Assembly (NCBI RefSeq): GCF_050947335.1
Contig: NC_134991.1
Span: forward strand, 5,642,001-5,706,000
Direction of reading: 5' to 3'
Source of the DNA: Megachile rotundata
Lineage: Eukaryota > Arthropoda > Insecta > Hymenoptera > Megachilidae
DNA length: 64,000 bases
Positions 24,361 to 36,746 of the stretch are shown piece by piece. The position numbers and the translations under genes are program-made. Every line of letters begins with the position of its first letter. Position 1 is the stretch's first letter. The notes below the pieces were generated by a model. The model did no database searches and had not been told where the DNA came from. It saw only the letters and a list, made by a program, of their open reading frames with translations.

Positions 24361-25349
24361 TAGAAAAATGAAACTTCCTGTAAAATATCATTGCCGTATC
24401 GTCGTGTAATTATCGTCGCATAGGCAAAATTTCGCGTTGGAGGATACGTGAACGTAATTCGAAATGACAAGCCGAGATAAATCGGTCGGATAAGAGAATC
24501 GAGGGCGTAAAAGAGAGGTGGCGAGAAGAAAGAAAAAGGAGAAAATTGCCGGTAAGAGAAACGGTGAAGTGTGCCGCAATCAATCTTACCTTGTACGCGA
24601 GCCAGAAGATTAATGCACTTTCAAATTTCATTAATTCTTCGCTGCATAATGAAACACGGGGCGAACGAATAACTTTCCTTAACGCCGCGATAATGCCGCG
24701 GAGACCACGCACCGTAATTGCATCAATTCGTTCGGTAATTCGCACAATTATCCTTTCTGATTTTCCGGCCTGCAACAAGCTAACTGCTCGAGAGCACGCT
24801 TCCAATTAATCACACGCGGACCACGCAAGTCTCCCGCGTAATTAAAGTATGTCGTTTCGTCGAGTCAAGACAATTAATCGGTTGTCTTTGCTATTGATCT
24901 GCTTTAAGAGTGCACCTGCTACTTGCAGCTTCATTTCTCTGACGATCTTCATTCAGTGGAATGTACTTTCTGTGCAGTTTTTCTTTATGAATAATTCTGA
25001 TTAGAATTAGAATTATTCTGATATTTTTTCTACTTGAAAATTATTTTTTAACTTGTATATATTCTAAAACATATTCTGTTATATTATTAGCTTAAAAAGC
25101 AGAAAGTAAGCTGGTGAAATAAATCAAAACTCATTATAAAATTGATCATATGTATTATAATTATGAGTCATGCCACAACAGTTAAGGGTTAATATGGAAC
25201 GAATATGTTTATTTAAAAAAATTATAACAGCGTTTAATTTTCATGTAAAATCCTGTACATACAAATTTCTCTTCTAAATAAAATATAAATATCTACAGAA
25301 AATGTATTACGAAATAATATTGTACATATGAATATGTAAATGTAAGTTG
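24361..25349. other. Intron 1 segment between two ACGCGT arrays
   Basis: 24380-24900 is G+C-richer unique DNA with several TAAT/ATTA homeodomain-type half-sites. 24950-25340 is A+T-rich. The minus ORF 24410-24805 (131 codons) overlaps a plus ORF and has no recognised domain. Confidence 0.4.
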
Positions 25350-26010
25350 TCGAATTCGACGTGTGGTGGATTCTACGAGTGGTAAATTCCACGCGTGGTG
25401 AATTCTATGCGTTGTGAATACTATGCGTGGTGAATTCTACGCGTGATGAATTCCACGCGTGGCGAATTCTACGAGTGGTAAATTCCACGCGTGGCGAATT
25501 CTATGTGTGGTGAATTCTACGCGTGGTGAATTCTACGCGTAGGGAATTCTAAGCGTTGTGGATTCTACGCGTGATGAATTCTACTCGTGGTAAATTCTAC
25601 GCGCTGTGAATTTTACGCGTAGGGAATTCTAAGCGTTGTGAATTCTATGCGTGGTAACTTCTACGCGTGGTAAATTCCACGCGTGGTAAATTCTACGCGT
25701 GGTAAATTCCACGCGTGGTAAATTCTACGCGTGGTAAATTTCACGCGTGGTAAATTCTACGCGTAGTAAATTCCACGCGTGGTACATTCTACGCGTGGAG
25801 AATTTTACGCGTATGGAATTGTAAGCGTTGTGGATTCTACGCGTGGAGAATTCTATGCGTGATGAATTCTACTCGTGGTAAATTCTACGCGCTGTGAATT
25901 TTACGCGTGGTGAATTTTACGCGTAAGGAATTCTAAGCGTTGTGAATTCTACGCGTGGTAACTTCTACGCGTGGTAAATTTTACGCGTAGGGAATTCTAC
26001 GTGTGGTGAA
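25350..26010 (+). repeat. ACGCGT minisatellite, 16-bp unit with 32-bp higher-order pairing
   Basis: Same family as 23640-24360. Between about 25665 and 25780, TTCTACGCGTGGTAAA and TTCCACGCGTGGTAAA alternate, making a 32-bp higher-order unit. A block running GGGAATTCTAAGCGTTGTG to TTTTACGCGTAGG appears more than once (near 25540, 25620, 25800 and 25920), showing larger-scale internal duplication. Confidence 0.92.
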
Positions 26011-26719
26011 GAGTTGTATTTGCGAAGAGTCGTATTCGAAGGGTCATAAGGAATGTAAAATTTACAATTGTCTATCGATTGGATGTTCGATGGTGAGAGC
26101 GTAGAATCGAAAAACGAGCTATCCAGGCAATAAATGGGTATGAAATTACACGTAATTGCCCGTGCCTTCCTCCCCCTTCGCGCTACATTGCCGCTGTCAC
26201 GCGATCGAAATTACTCCCCCTAACAAAGCACTTTTACCTGCGGCGTTTCAGAACGTCGCGACGCCGTTACATATATCCCGACCGCTTTAATTCTGTCCTT
26301 CCTTTCAATGGGAATATTTTCTGCCCATTAATCGTTCATCCTCTCGCGTCCCTGTTTACATTCTCCTTCGTCCGCCGTACTTTCGGTCGGTTTCGCAGCT
26401 GCGTCAAGATAATATTTTTAATTGGAACGAAAAATTAATTAACTAGGGAAATGGTCGTTATCGATTGTTCTTACGACGAACGAGACTCGCATCTAGTTGA
26501 AACTATGATTTCCTGTGGAAACAGGATATCCACGTGAATATCTGATGGGAACATCTCTACTCTATTAATTATTCGCGCTTCTTTACTTCCAGTTGTTATA
26601 AGAGCGGATTAAGGCTTTTTATTTAATCGCGGCGCTTAGCTGCTTTTTATGGGAGATCGATCGATAATGACGGACAGCTTGAAGTTGAGTGCTTCGTTAA
26701 TTCGGACGTGGTGAGAAAT
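26011..26719. other. Intron 1 unique segment, G+C-richer
   Basis: 26130-26430 has CpGs and pyrimidine runs. The rest is mixed. No ORF or RNA gene recognised. Candidate regulatory DNA only. Confidence 0.4.
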
Positions 26720-27450
26720 TAATTGTTTTTGAGATTTGGAAGGGAGGGAATATTGGGGAATATTGAGGATATATGGGATTTGGGAATTTTTGGGGTGGAT
26801 AGTTTGAGGGTTCTGAAATTTGCAAATTTCGGGATTTAGGAAGTGGGGATTTAGGTAATGGGAATTTAGGAAGTGGGAATTTGGGATTTGGGGCTTTAGG
26901 ATTTGGGGATTTAGGAGTTTGGGAATTTAGGAGATTGGGAATTTAGGAGTTTGGGAATTTAGGAGATTGGGAATTTAGGAGTTTGGGAATTTAGGAGTTT
27001 GGGAATTTAGGAGATTGGGAATTTAGGATTTGGTGAAGCTAGGGATTTGGGAATTTGCGAGTTTGGGAATTTAGGGATTTGAAAATTTGCGAGTTTGGGA
27101 ATTTAGGGATTTGGGAATTTAGGGATTTGAGAATTTGCGAGTTTGGGAATTTAGGGATTTGGGAATTTAGAACGTAGGAATTTAAGAAGTGAAAATTTAG
27201 GAATTTGGGTATTTAGGAAGTGGGAATTTAGGAATTTGGGAATTTGGATACTGGGCAATTTAGAAATTTGGGAATTTAGGAAGTGGAAATTTAATAAGTG
27301 AGAATTTAAAAAGTGGGGATTTAGGAAGTGGAAATTTAGTTAGTGAAAATTTAGAAAATACAGATTTAGGAAGAAAAAATTTAAGAAGTGGAAATTTCTG
27401 AAGTAGGGATTTACTCAACGAGAATTTACGAAACAGGAATTTAGAAGATG
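26720..27450 (+). repeat. G-rich minisatellite, about 730 bp
   Basis: GGGAATTTAGGAGTTTG and GGGAATTTAGGGATTTG units. Four GGG runs at 27097-27124 with loops of 6, 4 and 6 bases fit the G-quadruplex pattern. The tail from 27270 drifts to GAAATTTAG(A/T)AAGTG. The minus ORF 27260-27490 (SKFSLTKFPLPK repeats) is generated by the array. Confidence 0.9.
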
Positions 27451-29219
27451 CAGATCCAATTTCAAAAAATACCCCGAATCTCTCTAACAATTGAACAGTC
27501 TCCCAGTTCTATCATTCATCAAATGATAGATTCTCCATGCGATTTCCGTACAACCACGAAATTCTGTTCTTTTTCTGAATCGTTAAGCGAGACGGTCGGA
27601 CGTAGACGAGTCACGAAGACAGGAACGAGACGAGGGAGCGAGCGAGATACGCGCCGATTTAACCGAATTACCGTTGGATCAAAGCTCGCGAGTGGTAATT
27701 GGCGCACAGGTGTCGTCGATCAATCGTACACCGTCCGTCAGGGAAGCTATTTCGCTCGGATACCGAAACGTTTCGTGATCGATCGTGCGAGCAGACGGGC
27801 TCCGTGCCTGGACGAATCCAATGAGACACATCATCGAGCGACGATACGGAGACAGACAGAACTGATAAAAGGGATGAGGAACGGGATGGAAAGGAAGAGG
27901 AAACTCCGCGTCGGATACCCTGTGATTTCGGCGACTACATTTCTAGCAATAGTGGTAGCAATTTGTGTATGATTCATACAGAGAAACAATTTCAAAATTT
28001 TATCGGTCTCGTACATGTATATCTTATGTATATCATAACATGTATATCTTCGTCTCAAGGCTGGAATAAATGGGGCTACATCATTTTATTAAATTTTGAT
28101 ATATGGTGCACTTGGAGCTTAAGAAATTTGTAATGGACCTTGAAATTGATGTGCAACTACTTTGTGATGATTTCATGTCACGAGGTCGAGTTTAATGTAA
28201 TTGTTGATGTCATGACTGTTTGGATCAGCCATTTTGTACTAAGAATGCTGATGACTGATTTCTGCAGTAATTTTTATTAAACTTCAAGCTGTAATAGGTT
28301 TCCAATAATTTTGTCATCAAACCATGTATGAGTATACTGATATATTTATTTTGTATTGAGAATATGAATAAGTGATTCATACATTAAAGCAATTTATGAA
28401 TTCATATAAAATAAGTATTACTTTGCTCAAATTCTGTCATCATGTAACATTGAATATTTTAAATCCTCCATTGTCCATAACTAACATAACAATTTTACAT
28501 TAAGAACAAACATTAACAATTAAAAAAAAGTTTCAACACACAACACTTGACAGTAGAATAACAAACAGTAAAAATTCGTGACCATAATAGCAGTTGTAAT
28601 CAAAATTACATGCAACTCGATTGCACCGCAATAAGAAAATATCAAGAAAATTGCAGAGCAGCAATCGCAAATGTATTCGTGATTTGTGTAAAATTGATAA
28701 TTGTTGTACAGAAGGGTTTATTTGAGTACCGCGTTATCTCGATAACAGAGGAACAGCGAAGAATGAAATTACAACGTTCCGATTCGAGACAGCCAATCAT
28801 AAAAATTGAAAATGGTAAGATGTGAAGGAGAAAGACTATTGCGGAGCAGGTCGACTCGAATCGAAACGCGAGAATTTGTATTCGTGCCAGCGACGTCGAT
28901 GGAGAGATTGTAATAAGCCTTGCATGTTAGAGAACAATTAAATTATTAGTAGGTACATTGTGCACGATGGGGTGCTCTGTTGCGTGGCGCACTCTCTGCT
29001 TCCGGCTTGCTTTCCAAGCTTGCTGACGATCGCGAAACATTCAATTTCATTCGCATGGCCACGTGTTGTACCTGCACACTTTATTGAAAAAGACGTTTCG
29101 CATCAGCCGAAACACACATTGATACTAAGCAGAAATATATGATAGTTATATGACACATAGGTGATCGCATTGATGTTGTATCGCCGCACGTTATATTGCA
29201 ATTTTCTGGATGACTTGAT
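27451..29219. other. Intron 1 unique segment
   Basis: 27520-27960 is G+C-richer and holds a 174-codon + strand ORF (27448-27972) that begins inside the array, is Arg/Thr-rich and matches no family. 28000-28600 is A+T-rich. 28600-29140 has short ORFs only. Confidence 0.4.
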
Positions 29220-29940
29220 TGTAAAATTTTAGGGGACGTGATATTGAAATTTTTGGTTTGCCCAAAATGGGGTTTTGGGGATTTGGTGAATTATGAATTT
29301 GGGAATTTTGGAATCTAGGGATTTTTTAATGTGGCCAATTTAGAATCTAGGGATTTTTGGATGTGGGAATTTTGGAATTTAGGGATTTTTGGATGTGGGA
29401 ATTTTGGATGTTAGGGATTTTCGAATCTAGTGATTTTTGGATGTGGGGATTTTAGACTCTAGGGATTTTTGGCAATAAGAATTTTGGAATTTAGGGATTT
29501 TTGGATGTGGGAATTTTGGAATTTAGGGATTTTCGAATCTAGGGATTTTTGGATGTGTATATTTTGGAATTTAGGGATTTTTGGATCTGAGGATTTCGGA
29601 ATCTAGGGATTTCTGAATCTGGGAATTTTTGGATCTAGGGTTTTGAGGAATTGGAAATCTAAAAATTTGGCGATCTAGGGATTTGAAGATTGTAGGAATT
29701 TGGGGATCTAGGGATTTCAAGATGCGGGAATTTGGGTATCTGGGGATTTTGTAGATTCGGTAATTTGAAAACTTGGGAATTTGAAAATTTCAAAATTTCA
29801 AAATTTCAAAATTCGGAAATTTGCGAATTTGAAAGTTTGAGAATTCAGAAATTCGAGAATTCGTAAATTTGAAAATTCTGGAAATCGGGAATTCAAAAAT
29901 TTGCAAATCCGAAAATTTGAAAAGTAGAAACTTTCTAATA
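29220..29940 (+). repeat. G-rich minisatellite (GGGATTTTTGGATGTGGGAA type)
   Basis: Units of about 31 bp: GGATGTGGGAATTTTGGAAT followed by TTAGGGATTTT. It decays after 29700 to AAATTTGAAAATTC words. The minus-strand ORF 29798-29995 (NFRILKF-like) is a by-product. Confidence 0.88.
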
Positions 29941-32904
29941 CAAAAAATCCTACGTTCTTAACTCCATAAACTAATCCTTTTGAATAATCCAACACTAATT
30001 ACCATCTTACTTAATTACGTCACGGACAGAAAAGAGATCGACCGAAGAAATCATTGATTCTACAGCGCCTTTAAACTCTTTTTTAGTACGACAGAAGAGG
30101 GTATTCACGGATGAGAACACACAACAGCAATCGACCGTCGCACGATGAAGTCAGAGATATCCCAATAAAGGCTGCACGCCACCGAACAATTAAATTATTA
30201 AGTAGTAACGATAACGAGGGGCAGCCGTGTTGATTACTATTATAATGAAGCCGAAGCACTGACAAGAATCTCGATCCGTTCGCAGGCAACGCAAGTCAAA
30301 TACAACGTTTCATTTTTTTTCTATTTCGCTTGGAAAATTCTTGGTTAAGAAGCGGATTATGTTCACGAGAACACGGCAAGTTGCATGACACAAACTTCAG
30401 GGATTAATTGCTCTTTGACAGAATTGAGACCTCATTTTCTTGCTGAAACTTTGTCAGAAAGTGGTGAACTTGTTGTGCCGGAGAATTCGTTAATAAACAA
30501 TTTTAATTACTTTTAAGGTACTTGCTTTCTCATCGAAAACGTTTGCCCGATCAGTTAACGTGAAATGTGCTCGATCAGTTACGGAGGTACGTCAGTTTAG
30601 CGAGACGTGTACTCGATCAGTTCAGATATTCTCGATCAATTAACGAAACAGGTGCTGCAACATCATATAAAGTTGTATTTACTGATGGACTGTTATAAAA
30701 CAAAACTTCAATTATATTAAAAAAGAACCACCTGCAAGTCATTGACGATGCTGTTAAATGTGCTGTTCTAAAATATGTGACATTCGAAAAGTTCAGCCGT
30801 AAGTAGCAACAAGTTGAATTCTTTTATTCAATGAATGAAAAATGAAACAAATCAGACGAAGAAGAATGAAGAAGAATGAAAAAGAATGTCTTAGTCATGA
30901 ATTATAGTTGAAACATCGGTTCGCCACTTCAGTTCAATTAGACAGAGGTGGTGCACCCCTCGACTCAGTTAACAATTTCTAACTCCGGTATCGTTTCAAT
31001 TAACGCACCTCGAGATGATTACCGGTACGTTGACCCGTTTAGATGGAAATTTTATCCCCGTTGCAAGAACTTGATGACAGCTTAAGAGCCTTTTGCCGAG
31101 GCGTTCTTAAGGCTCGCTGCGCGCTTTCTCTCTCGCTCTCCGCTCGTTCTCACCACCGCTTTGACAATTTAATAATTCGATACCGGGTACGCGAATAATC
31201 GACGAACCTGATACTCTCCTCTTGCCGATCGGGGAATCGGCGTTTTCTCTCCAACCTTCCGGTTTCTCGCGCCAATAAAATTCATCAGATTAAACGCGTC
31301 GAATGATCGCAAGAAAAATGATTATCCGATAAAGCCGGCCATTGCACGCAATATCTCGTCCAGTGATTTCATGACTGCATGATTAAATTAATGACTCCGA
31401 TTCGATGCCGATAACGTCCGTCATTTGATCGCCGAAGAATGAAATAGGATCACGAACTCCGTGGGTGAGCGTTCTCCAATTTTTCAAATCGCTGCCTGAT
31501 GTTTCGTCTCGTTGTTTTAATGTTTAAACGTACTTTATTGAGTTACCTTTCACGCTGGATGCGCCACGAAGAACCTCTGTTGCACGCCGCGCAATAAAAA
31601 GTAAACCTGATTTACGCTTTTGTAACATGTTATCATTTTTCGCGTTACCGTTAATAAATCAAATTGATGAACTTCACCCACGTTCTTACTGCTCTTTTTA
31701 TCACGGTGCATCGTGTGCTTTGAAAAACTGGTTAACAAGCTTTAACTCGGACAATTTTCTGTTTATGGAGTGAAAAGCAGGTGTATTGGCATATTTTTGT
31801 GAAATCCATCAGTAAATTGAAATTCTATCTTCTTTTTATATTATTGGGTTGACAAATTACTGAAGGTGTAGCAAGAAGGGTTTTATTGTGAGAGTTGTTA
31901 CAGAGTCTCGTTATATGGCCCTAAGGGTCATCAACATTGAAAACTATGATTTCTATATGCACAATATACATGGTACCTTGAAATTGACCTTGTCAATTTT
32001 GCAAGAATGGTCGAATTAACAAAACAGAGATTTCTAAGGGCACTGGTTGACCGATACGCTGAAAAACCGGATAACGCTGTCGGGTGGAAACACTTTTCGT
32101 GGATCGATACGTTGCGTCGGATTAAAGAGTGCGACAGGTGACAGTGGCTTTTACGAAGAAATTTCCGTCGAAACTTTGTGCCGCGCAAAGTGGCCATTGC
32201 GTTTCGTTCCGGAGATAAAAACCGTGGAGCGAGGGACAGGGAGGAACGAGCAGAAGGAGCCCGAAGAGACAGGAGAAAATAAAGATCAGAGAAAACGAGC
32301 GAGAAAAAGGAGAGAACGAAAGAATTCAGTGAGCGGGAGAGAAAGAGAGAAAGGTGCACCGGTGACGGTCCACGAGAAGACAAATTCTGTAATCCTCTTT
32401 GGTCGGCGAGCTAAGCCCTCTGTGTGACGGCGTATCGTCTTCTTTCTCTTATTTCCTCCTCTCGTTTTGCCTTTCCTTCTCTCACCCCTGTCCTCCTACG
32501 CCGATCAAGGAAATTCGATTTCGAATCGACAGCCGTGCTTAAGTATAAACGACGATGCGACATCGAACAACGTTGAAAAAAATGAGAGACAAGAATTCAC
32601 GGATCAGGCTCGGGATCTCTTTTTACCAGGAAAAGGAATCGTTCATTGGGGATCGTTATTTATACCTGTTTCATTTAATACCTGGAAAATTGCCGGTGTT
32701 AATTATTTAATTAGCGTTCAAGGGAATTAATGTGAGAACTGTATATCTAACAAATGGGTTCATTTTAAATTATCTTTGAGACTTGCATTTTTATACGGTG
32801 TACTATCAAGCTTACGGTGCACTATCGTTCTTATTACGCTACGATTCGTATCATAATGCGCTGTATTACCTTGTTGCTATTACCAATTACTATTTACGGA
32901 ACCT
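29941..32904. other. Intron 1, long unique segment
   Basis: Alternating A+T-rich DNA and G+C-richer patches (30940-31560, 32040-32560), with a purine-rich run at 32225-32350. A short imperfect motif, CTCGATCAGTTA, recurs about five times at 30545-30650. ORFs at 31931-32383 (minus) and 32047-32427 (plus) occupy the same G+C patch on opposite strands. Neither has a recognised domain. Confidence 0.4.
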
Positions 32905-33565
32905 CCACGCGCCATGTTACCACGTGCTGAATTAGTACGCATCGAATTACCATGCGTTGAGTTACTACGCGCCGAATTTACCACGCGTCAAATTATTACG
33001 CATGGAGTTACCACGCGCACAATTACTACGCATGGAGTTACCACGCGCCGAATTACTGCGCATTGAGTTCCCACGCGCCGAATTTACCACGCATCGAATT
33101 ACTGCACATGATGGTACCAAGCGCCGAATTACTGCGCATTGAGTTTCCACGCGTTGAGTTACTGCGCGCCGAATTACTGCGCATTGAGTTCCCACGCGCC
33201 GAATTACTGCGCATGGAGGTACCACGCGTCGAATTACTGCGCATGGAGGTACCACGCGCCGAATTACTGCGCATTGAGTTTCCACGTGCCGAATTTATCA
33301 CGCATCGAATTACTGCACATGATGGTACCACGCGCCGAATTACTGCGCATTGAGTTTCCACGCGCCGAATTACTATGCGTTGAGTTACTACGCGCCGAAT
33401 TACCACGCGTTGAGTTGCAATGCGTCGAATTACTGCGCATTGAAGTACCACGCGCCGAATTCCTGCGCATTGAATCCCTACGCATCGAATTACCACGCGT
33501 TGGTTTACAATGCCTTGAATTTGCATGCGTGGAATTATCACACGCTGTACCACACGCTACAGCAT
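32905..33565 (+). repeat. ACGCG minisatellite, 15-bp unit, 30-bp higher-order pairs
   Basis: Units alternate CCACGCGCCGAATTA and CTGCGCATTGAGTTT, a 30-bp pair. An approximately 170-base stretch including TTTACCACGCATCGAATTAC and TGCACATGATGGTACCA occurs twice (near 33085 and 33295). Exact 15-bp units keep all six frames open, hence overlapping ORFs of up to 191 codons on both strands. The ORFs are low complexity (RVELLRME or NSARGNSMRS repeats) and are not called as genes. Confidence 0.92.
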
Positions 33566-34265
33566 CTCTCCCTAAATATCTCACAATAATTAACTGCCAC
33601 CTTCAAAATATCGAAATCCCTAAAGATTCTGCATCCATCCCTCGCCTTAAACTCTACATTGCCAGAGTATACGTAAACACCACCATCAGAAATATTATCG
33701 AAATCCATTGTTAATCGATTAACAGCAATCATGTAGAAGTTGAAGAAGAAACAAGCTAAGGCTCATCGGTATTTCGTATTCAAGGGAGAAACAAGATGGT
33801 ATCGCGTGATTATGAAGCGGTTCTAGTCCATTTCAGCTACTTAAAAGATTGACACGGAAAGATAGTATAATGGACGAAGCGGTCGAGAAGCAATCGTAGC
33901 CTCCTCCTGAATCGGGCACCGGCTCTAATGGGCCAACACTGATCACTGATAAATTTCAAAACGCCACGGGCCACCTTTCGATTCTTCTGCCCCGGGATCT
34001 TACCAGAGAATCGATTAAGGAAGATAATAAACTCGTGTTAATGTATTTGTCTGCTGTGAGGTCGCGGGTATCCATGCAATACCGGGTATAAATAACCCTT
34101 TTCATTCTCCTATAAACACGATTCTTTAGAAACCCGTAAAAATTGTTAATCTGTATTTCTGCTGAAGGTGTTAACTGCTAATTGAAGTCCATTTTCATAA
34201 TTTTTGAAGGTCGACTAAAAATGTACCTCGATTCCAAATTTTTATGGGTACGTTATGTTAGATAA

Positions 34266-34285
34266 GGTTAGGTTAGGTTAGGTTA
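34266..34285 (+). repeat. Short telomere-type repeat, (GGTTA)4
   Basis: Four perfect GGTTA units, the register-shifted form of the insect telomere repeat TTAGG. It is too short to be a telomere; it could be a chance microsatellite or a break-repair scar. Confidence 0.6.
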
Positions 34286-35928
34286 AAATTTTCTCATTGA
34301 TTTAACAATTTTAAGTTCAGAGAATTACAAAGTTAAAAATTGTCAATTTTCGACATCTTTAAATTTGGGACTTTGAAGATGAAAGTTTTATTTATTATTG
34401 AAATTGTTATAAGTATTTATAATTTGTGAATATGAACGAAAATTAAAGTGGTTGATGATCAGAATTTCGGTTTACCTACGGTATCGTTGTTGGTCTAATA
34501 GAGTATGATTTTAGCCGACATTAGCGGCGAAAGGGTTAAATCCTCGAAAATTCGAGCCACTTCGAACGATACACAGGGTGCTCTTGATACAACTTGGTGC
34601 AACGGAGAGGAACAACAGCGACGGCGCATCGGCTCTCCGCACCTGCACCTCGTGGAATTTAATCACTGATAATTACTCTGTCCGACCGAAACCAATTATT
34701 GCGCAGACGTACCCACACACGCGTTTACACCGCCCCGGTTGTGTTCACCTTGCGTACAGAAGTCTCTGTGTCCTCCTATAGATATATTACTTGTCCACGT
34801 TAATTTCCTCTTAAACGCCAGCGACTTCGAGTTTATCATTCTCCGACACACCAACAAAAATTTAATAGTTTCTCTTTTCTTACCCAATACATATACATTG
34901 ATATGATGAATTTATTGTTATACAACTCCTTGTATAAATATGGAAGATACGGAAGTTTGATAATTTTAAAATGAAGGTTTAAATTTGAAAATTTTCAAGC
35001 TGTCTAAATTTGTAAATCTGACAATTAAGAACCTGAAAATGTCTAAATTTTTATGTACCACAACTTGAAACTTTATAAACCTAAAAATCTGTGAATTCAG
35101 CAATGAGTATATTTTTATAAGAAATTTAAAAGCGTCTGAAAATGTCTAATTATTCAATCTAAAAATTTAAGGGTTTGGAAATGTCTACAGAGGTTAAGAG
35201 CATAAAAGAGCTGTCCATGTGGAAGAACCTATATAAAAGAACAGCCATATAATGAGACCGTGCTATATATAACATTCGATGATAGCGATATGTCCACGGT
35301 TTTCGATCAATTAGTACCAGGAAATTTCTGACACGAACGTTGGAAAAGACGCAATGTATGCGCTCGTAATTTAATTTCAGCCGCTTGTCCATCACAGAGG
35401 CGGGAATTTCGGTTAGAAACCATCGTCGATCATTGCTTGTCCATCTTGTTAATCAAGTTGAATGAACGTTCCGTTCTGCAAGTTTTATAAAAATATCCGC
35501 GATGTATAATTATCGTGCTACCGATCGGAAGTTCATGCTAAATGAGTCAAACCATTCAACAGTCGAAACAACCATCAAAAGTCGAAGGTTCATCTCGCCA
35601 TTATTTAGGCAAGTTTAAAGGAAGGAGGTAGTTGCATTCTGAACAGAAGTCCCTGTTAGGTGATTGCAGCCTGGAGGAAGGGTGTTCTCTGTCTGGTGAA
35701 TGGGGTAGAAAGAGAGGGTTCGTAGGAGGACCTCGAGCGAAGGAGGACGATGGTGTTGGCACTCTCGGGGGCTATTATTGATTGTTGTTGATAATTAGCC
35801 GGTACAGGCGCGTCAATCACGAGGCAAGGCGAGGTTATTAGGCTGTTGGTTAGCACCGACCCGATGCCGCACATGCACACACGTAAGCGGGTTGTATACG
35901 TTGCATAGGTGTCGGTGTGCACCAACGA

Positions 35929-35962
35929 GCGTTCTCGTGTGTGTGTGTATACACGAGAACGC
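35929..35962. other. Perfect 12-bp inverted repeat with a 10-base TG-rich loop
   Basis: GCGTTCTCGTGT at 35929-35940 is the exact reverse complement of ACACGAGAACGC at 35951-35962. The loop is GTGTGTGTAT. It could form a stable hairpin in pre-mRNA or a small cruciform in DNA. Function unknown. Confidence 0.8.
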
Positions 35963-36746
35963 CGCCATTGAGCCACCCTATTACCCCCCCACAATTCGAT
36001 CTAATGCGCTGCGCTGCGATGCGAGAGAAGGTTAATTATGCAGTTAATGAGAGCCTGAATATATATACCCCACAGGGTGTCGGGATGGGACGTCGAAAAG
36101 AGAATCACTTGGAGCTCGGACGAATTCGATTGTTGCGTTTGGTTATGGTCGAAGAACGCCGGAAAACGGGCCTCCATTTCCTTCCCGTTGCAAATTAATC
36201 ACGTTAGAACGTGTGGACACGTATCGCTGCTTTATTCTGTGTAGATTCATGTTTCTTTTGAAAATATGAACCCTGTCAATACACACGCAAGGGGACGATT
36301 AGCGGCGGAATTGCTGGGGAAAATTGGGCCACGGCTTTTTGTTATTTTATAAGTACATATAATTTCGTATTATTCGCGCGAAAAAATTTAGCGCGTATAG
36401 CACACGCGAGGAATGGATTAGTACTTGCAGATTTTTGATTATTTGTTATTAGAATAAATCTGATTCGTTACGACGCCTCGTTATATCACCTGACGGCAAC
36501 TTTCATATGACACAACCCTACCATAACACACAGTAATATATAACACTGACACATTAAATACGTATGAAATAATAAATTTCCGTTGAGTATTGAAAGATTA
36601 CAGCTCCACTTGTTATATCAAGCATTATAAAGTGTATGATTAAGTACCAATATCTACGAGATATTGTGGATCAGTCCAATCCACAAAACAGAGTTCATAC
36701 ACCAACAAACTCTGTACATCAACAAAATTTTAATCACCCCAATATA

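Larger units (their letters stand above)
33566..36746. other. Intron 1, mostly unique segment
   Basis: 33570-34260 mixed. 34290-34450 and 34900-35170 A+T-rich with AAATTTG words. 35600-36200 G+C-richer. Short ORFs only. The telomere-like tract and the hairpin are listed separately. Confidence 0.4.

Noticed and set aside
27448..27972. 174-codon + strand ORF
   Set aside because: Its start lies inside the G-rich array, composition is Arg/Thr-rich without family motifs, and no splice or start context supports it.
33053..33714. Long overlapping ORFs (up to 191 codons) on both strands
   Set aside because: They lie in a 15-bp tandem array, are open in several frames at once and encode only low-complexity repeats.
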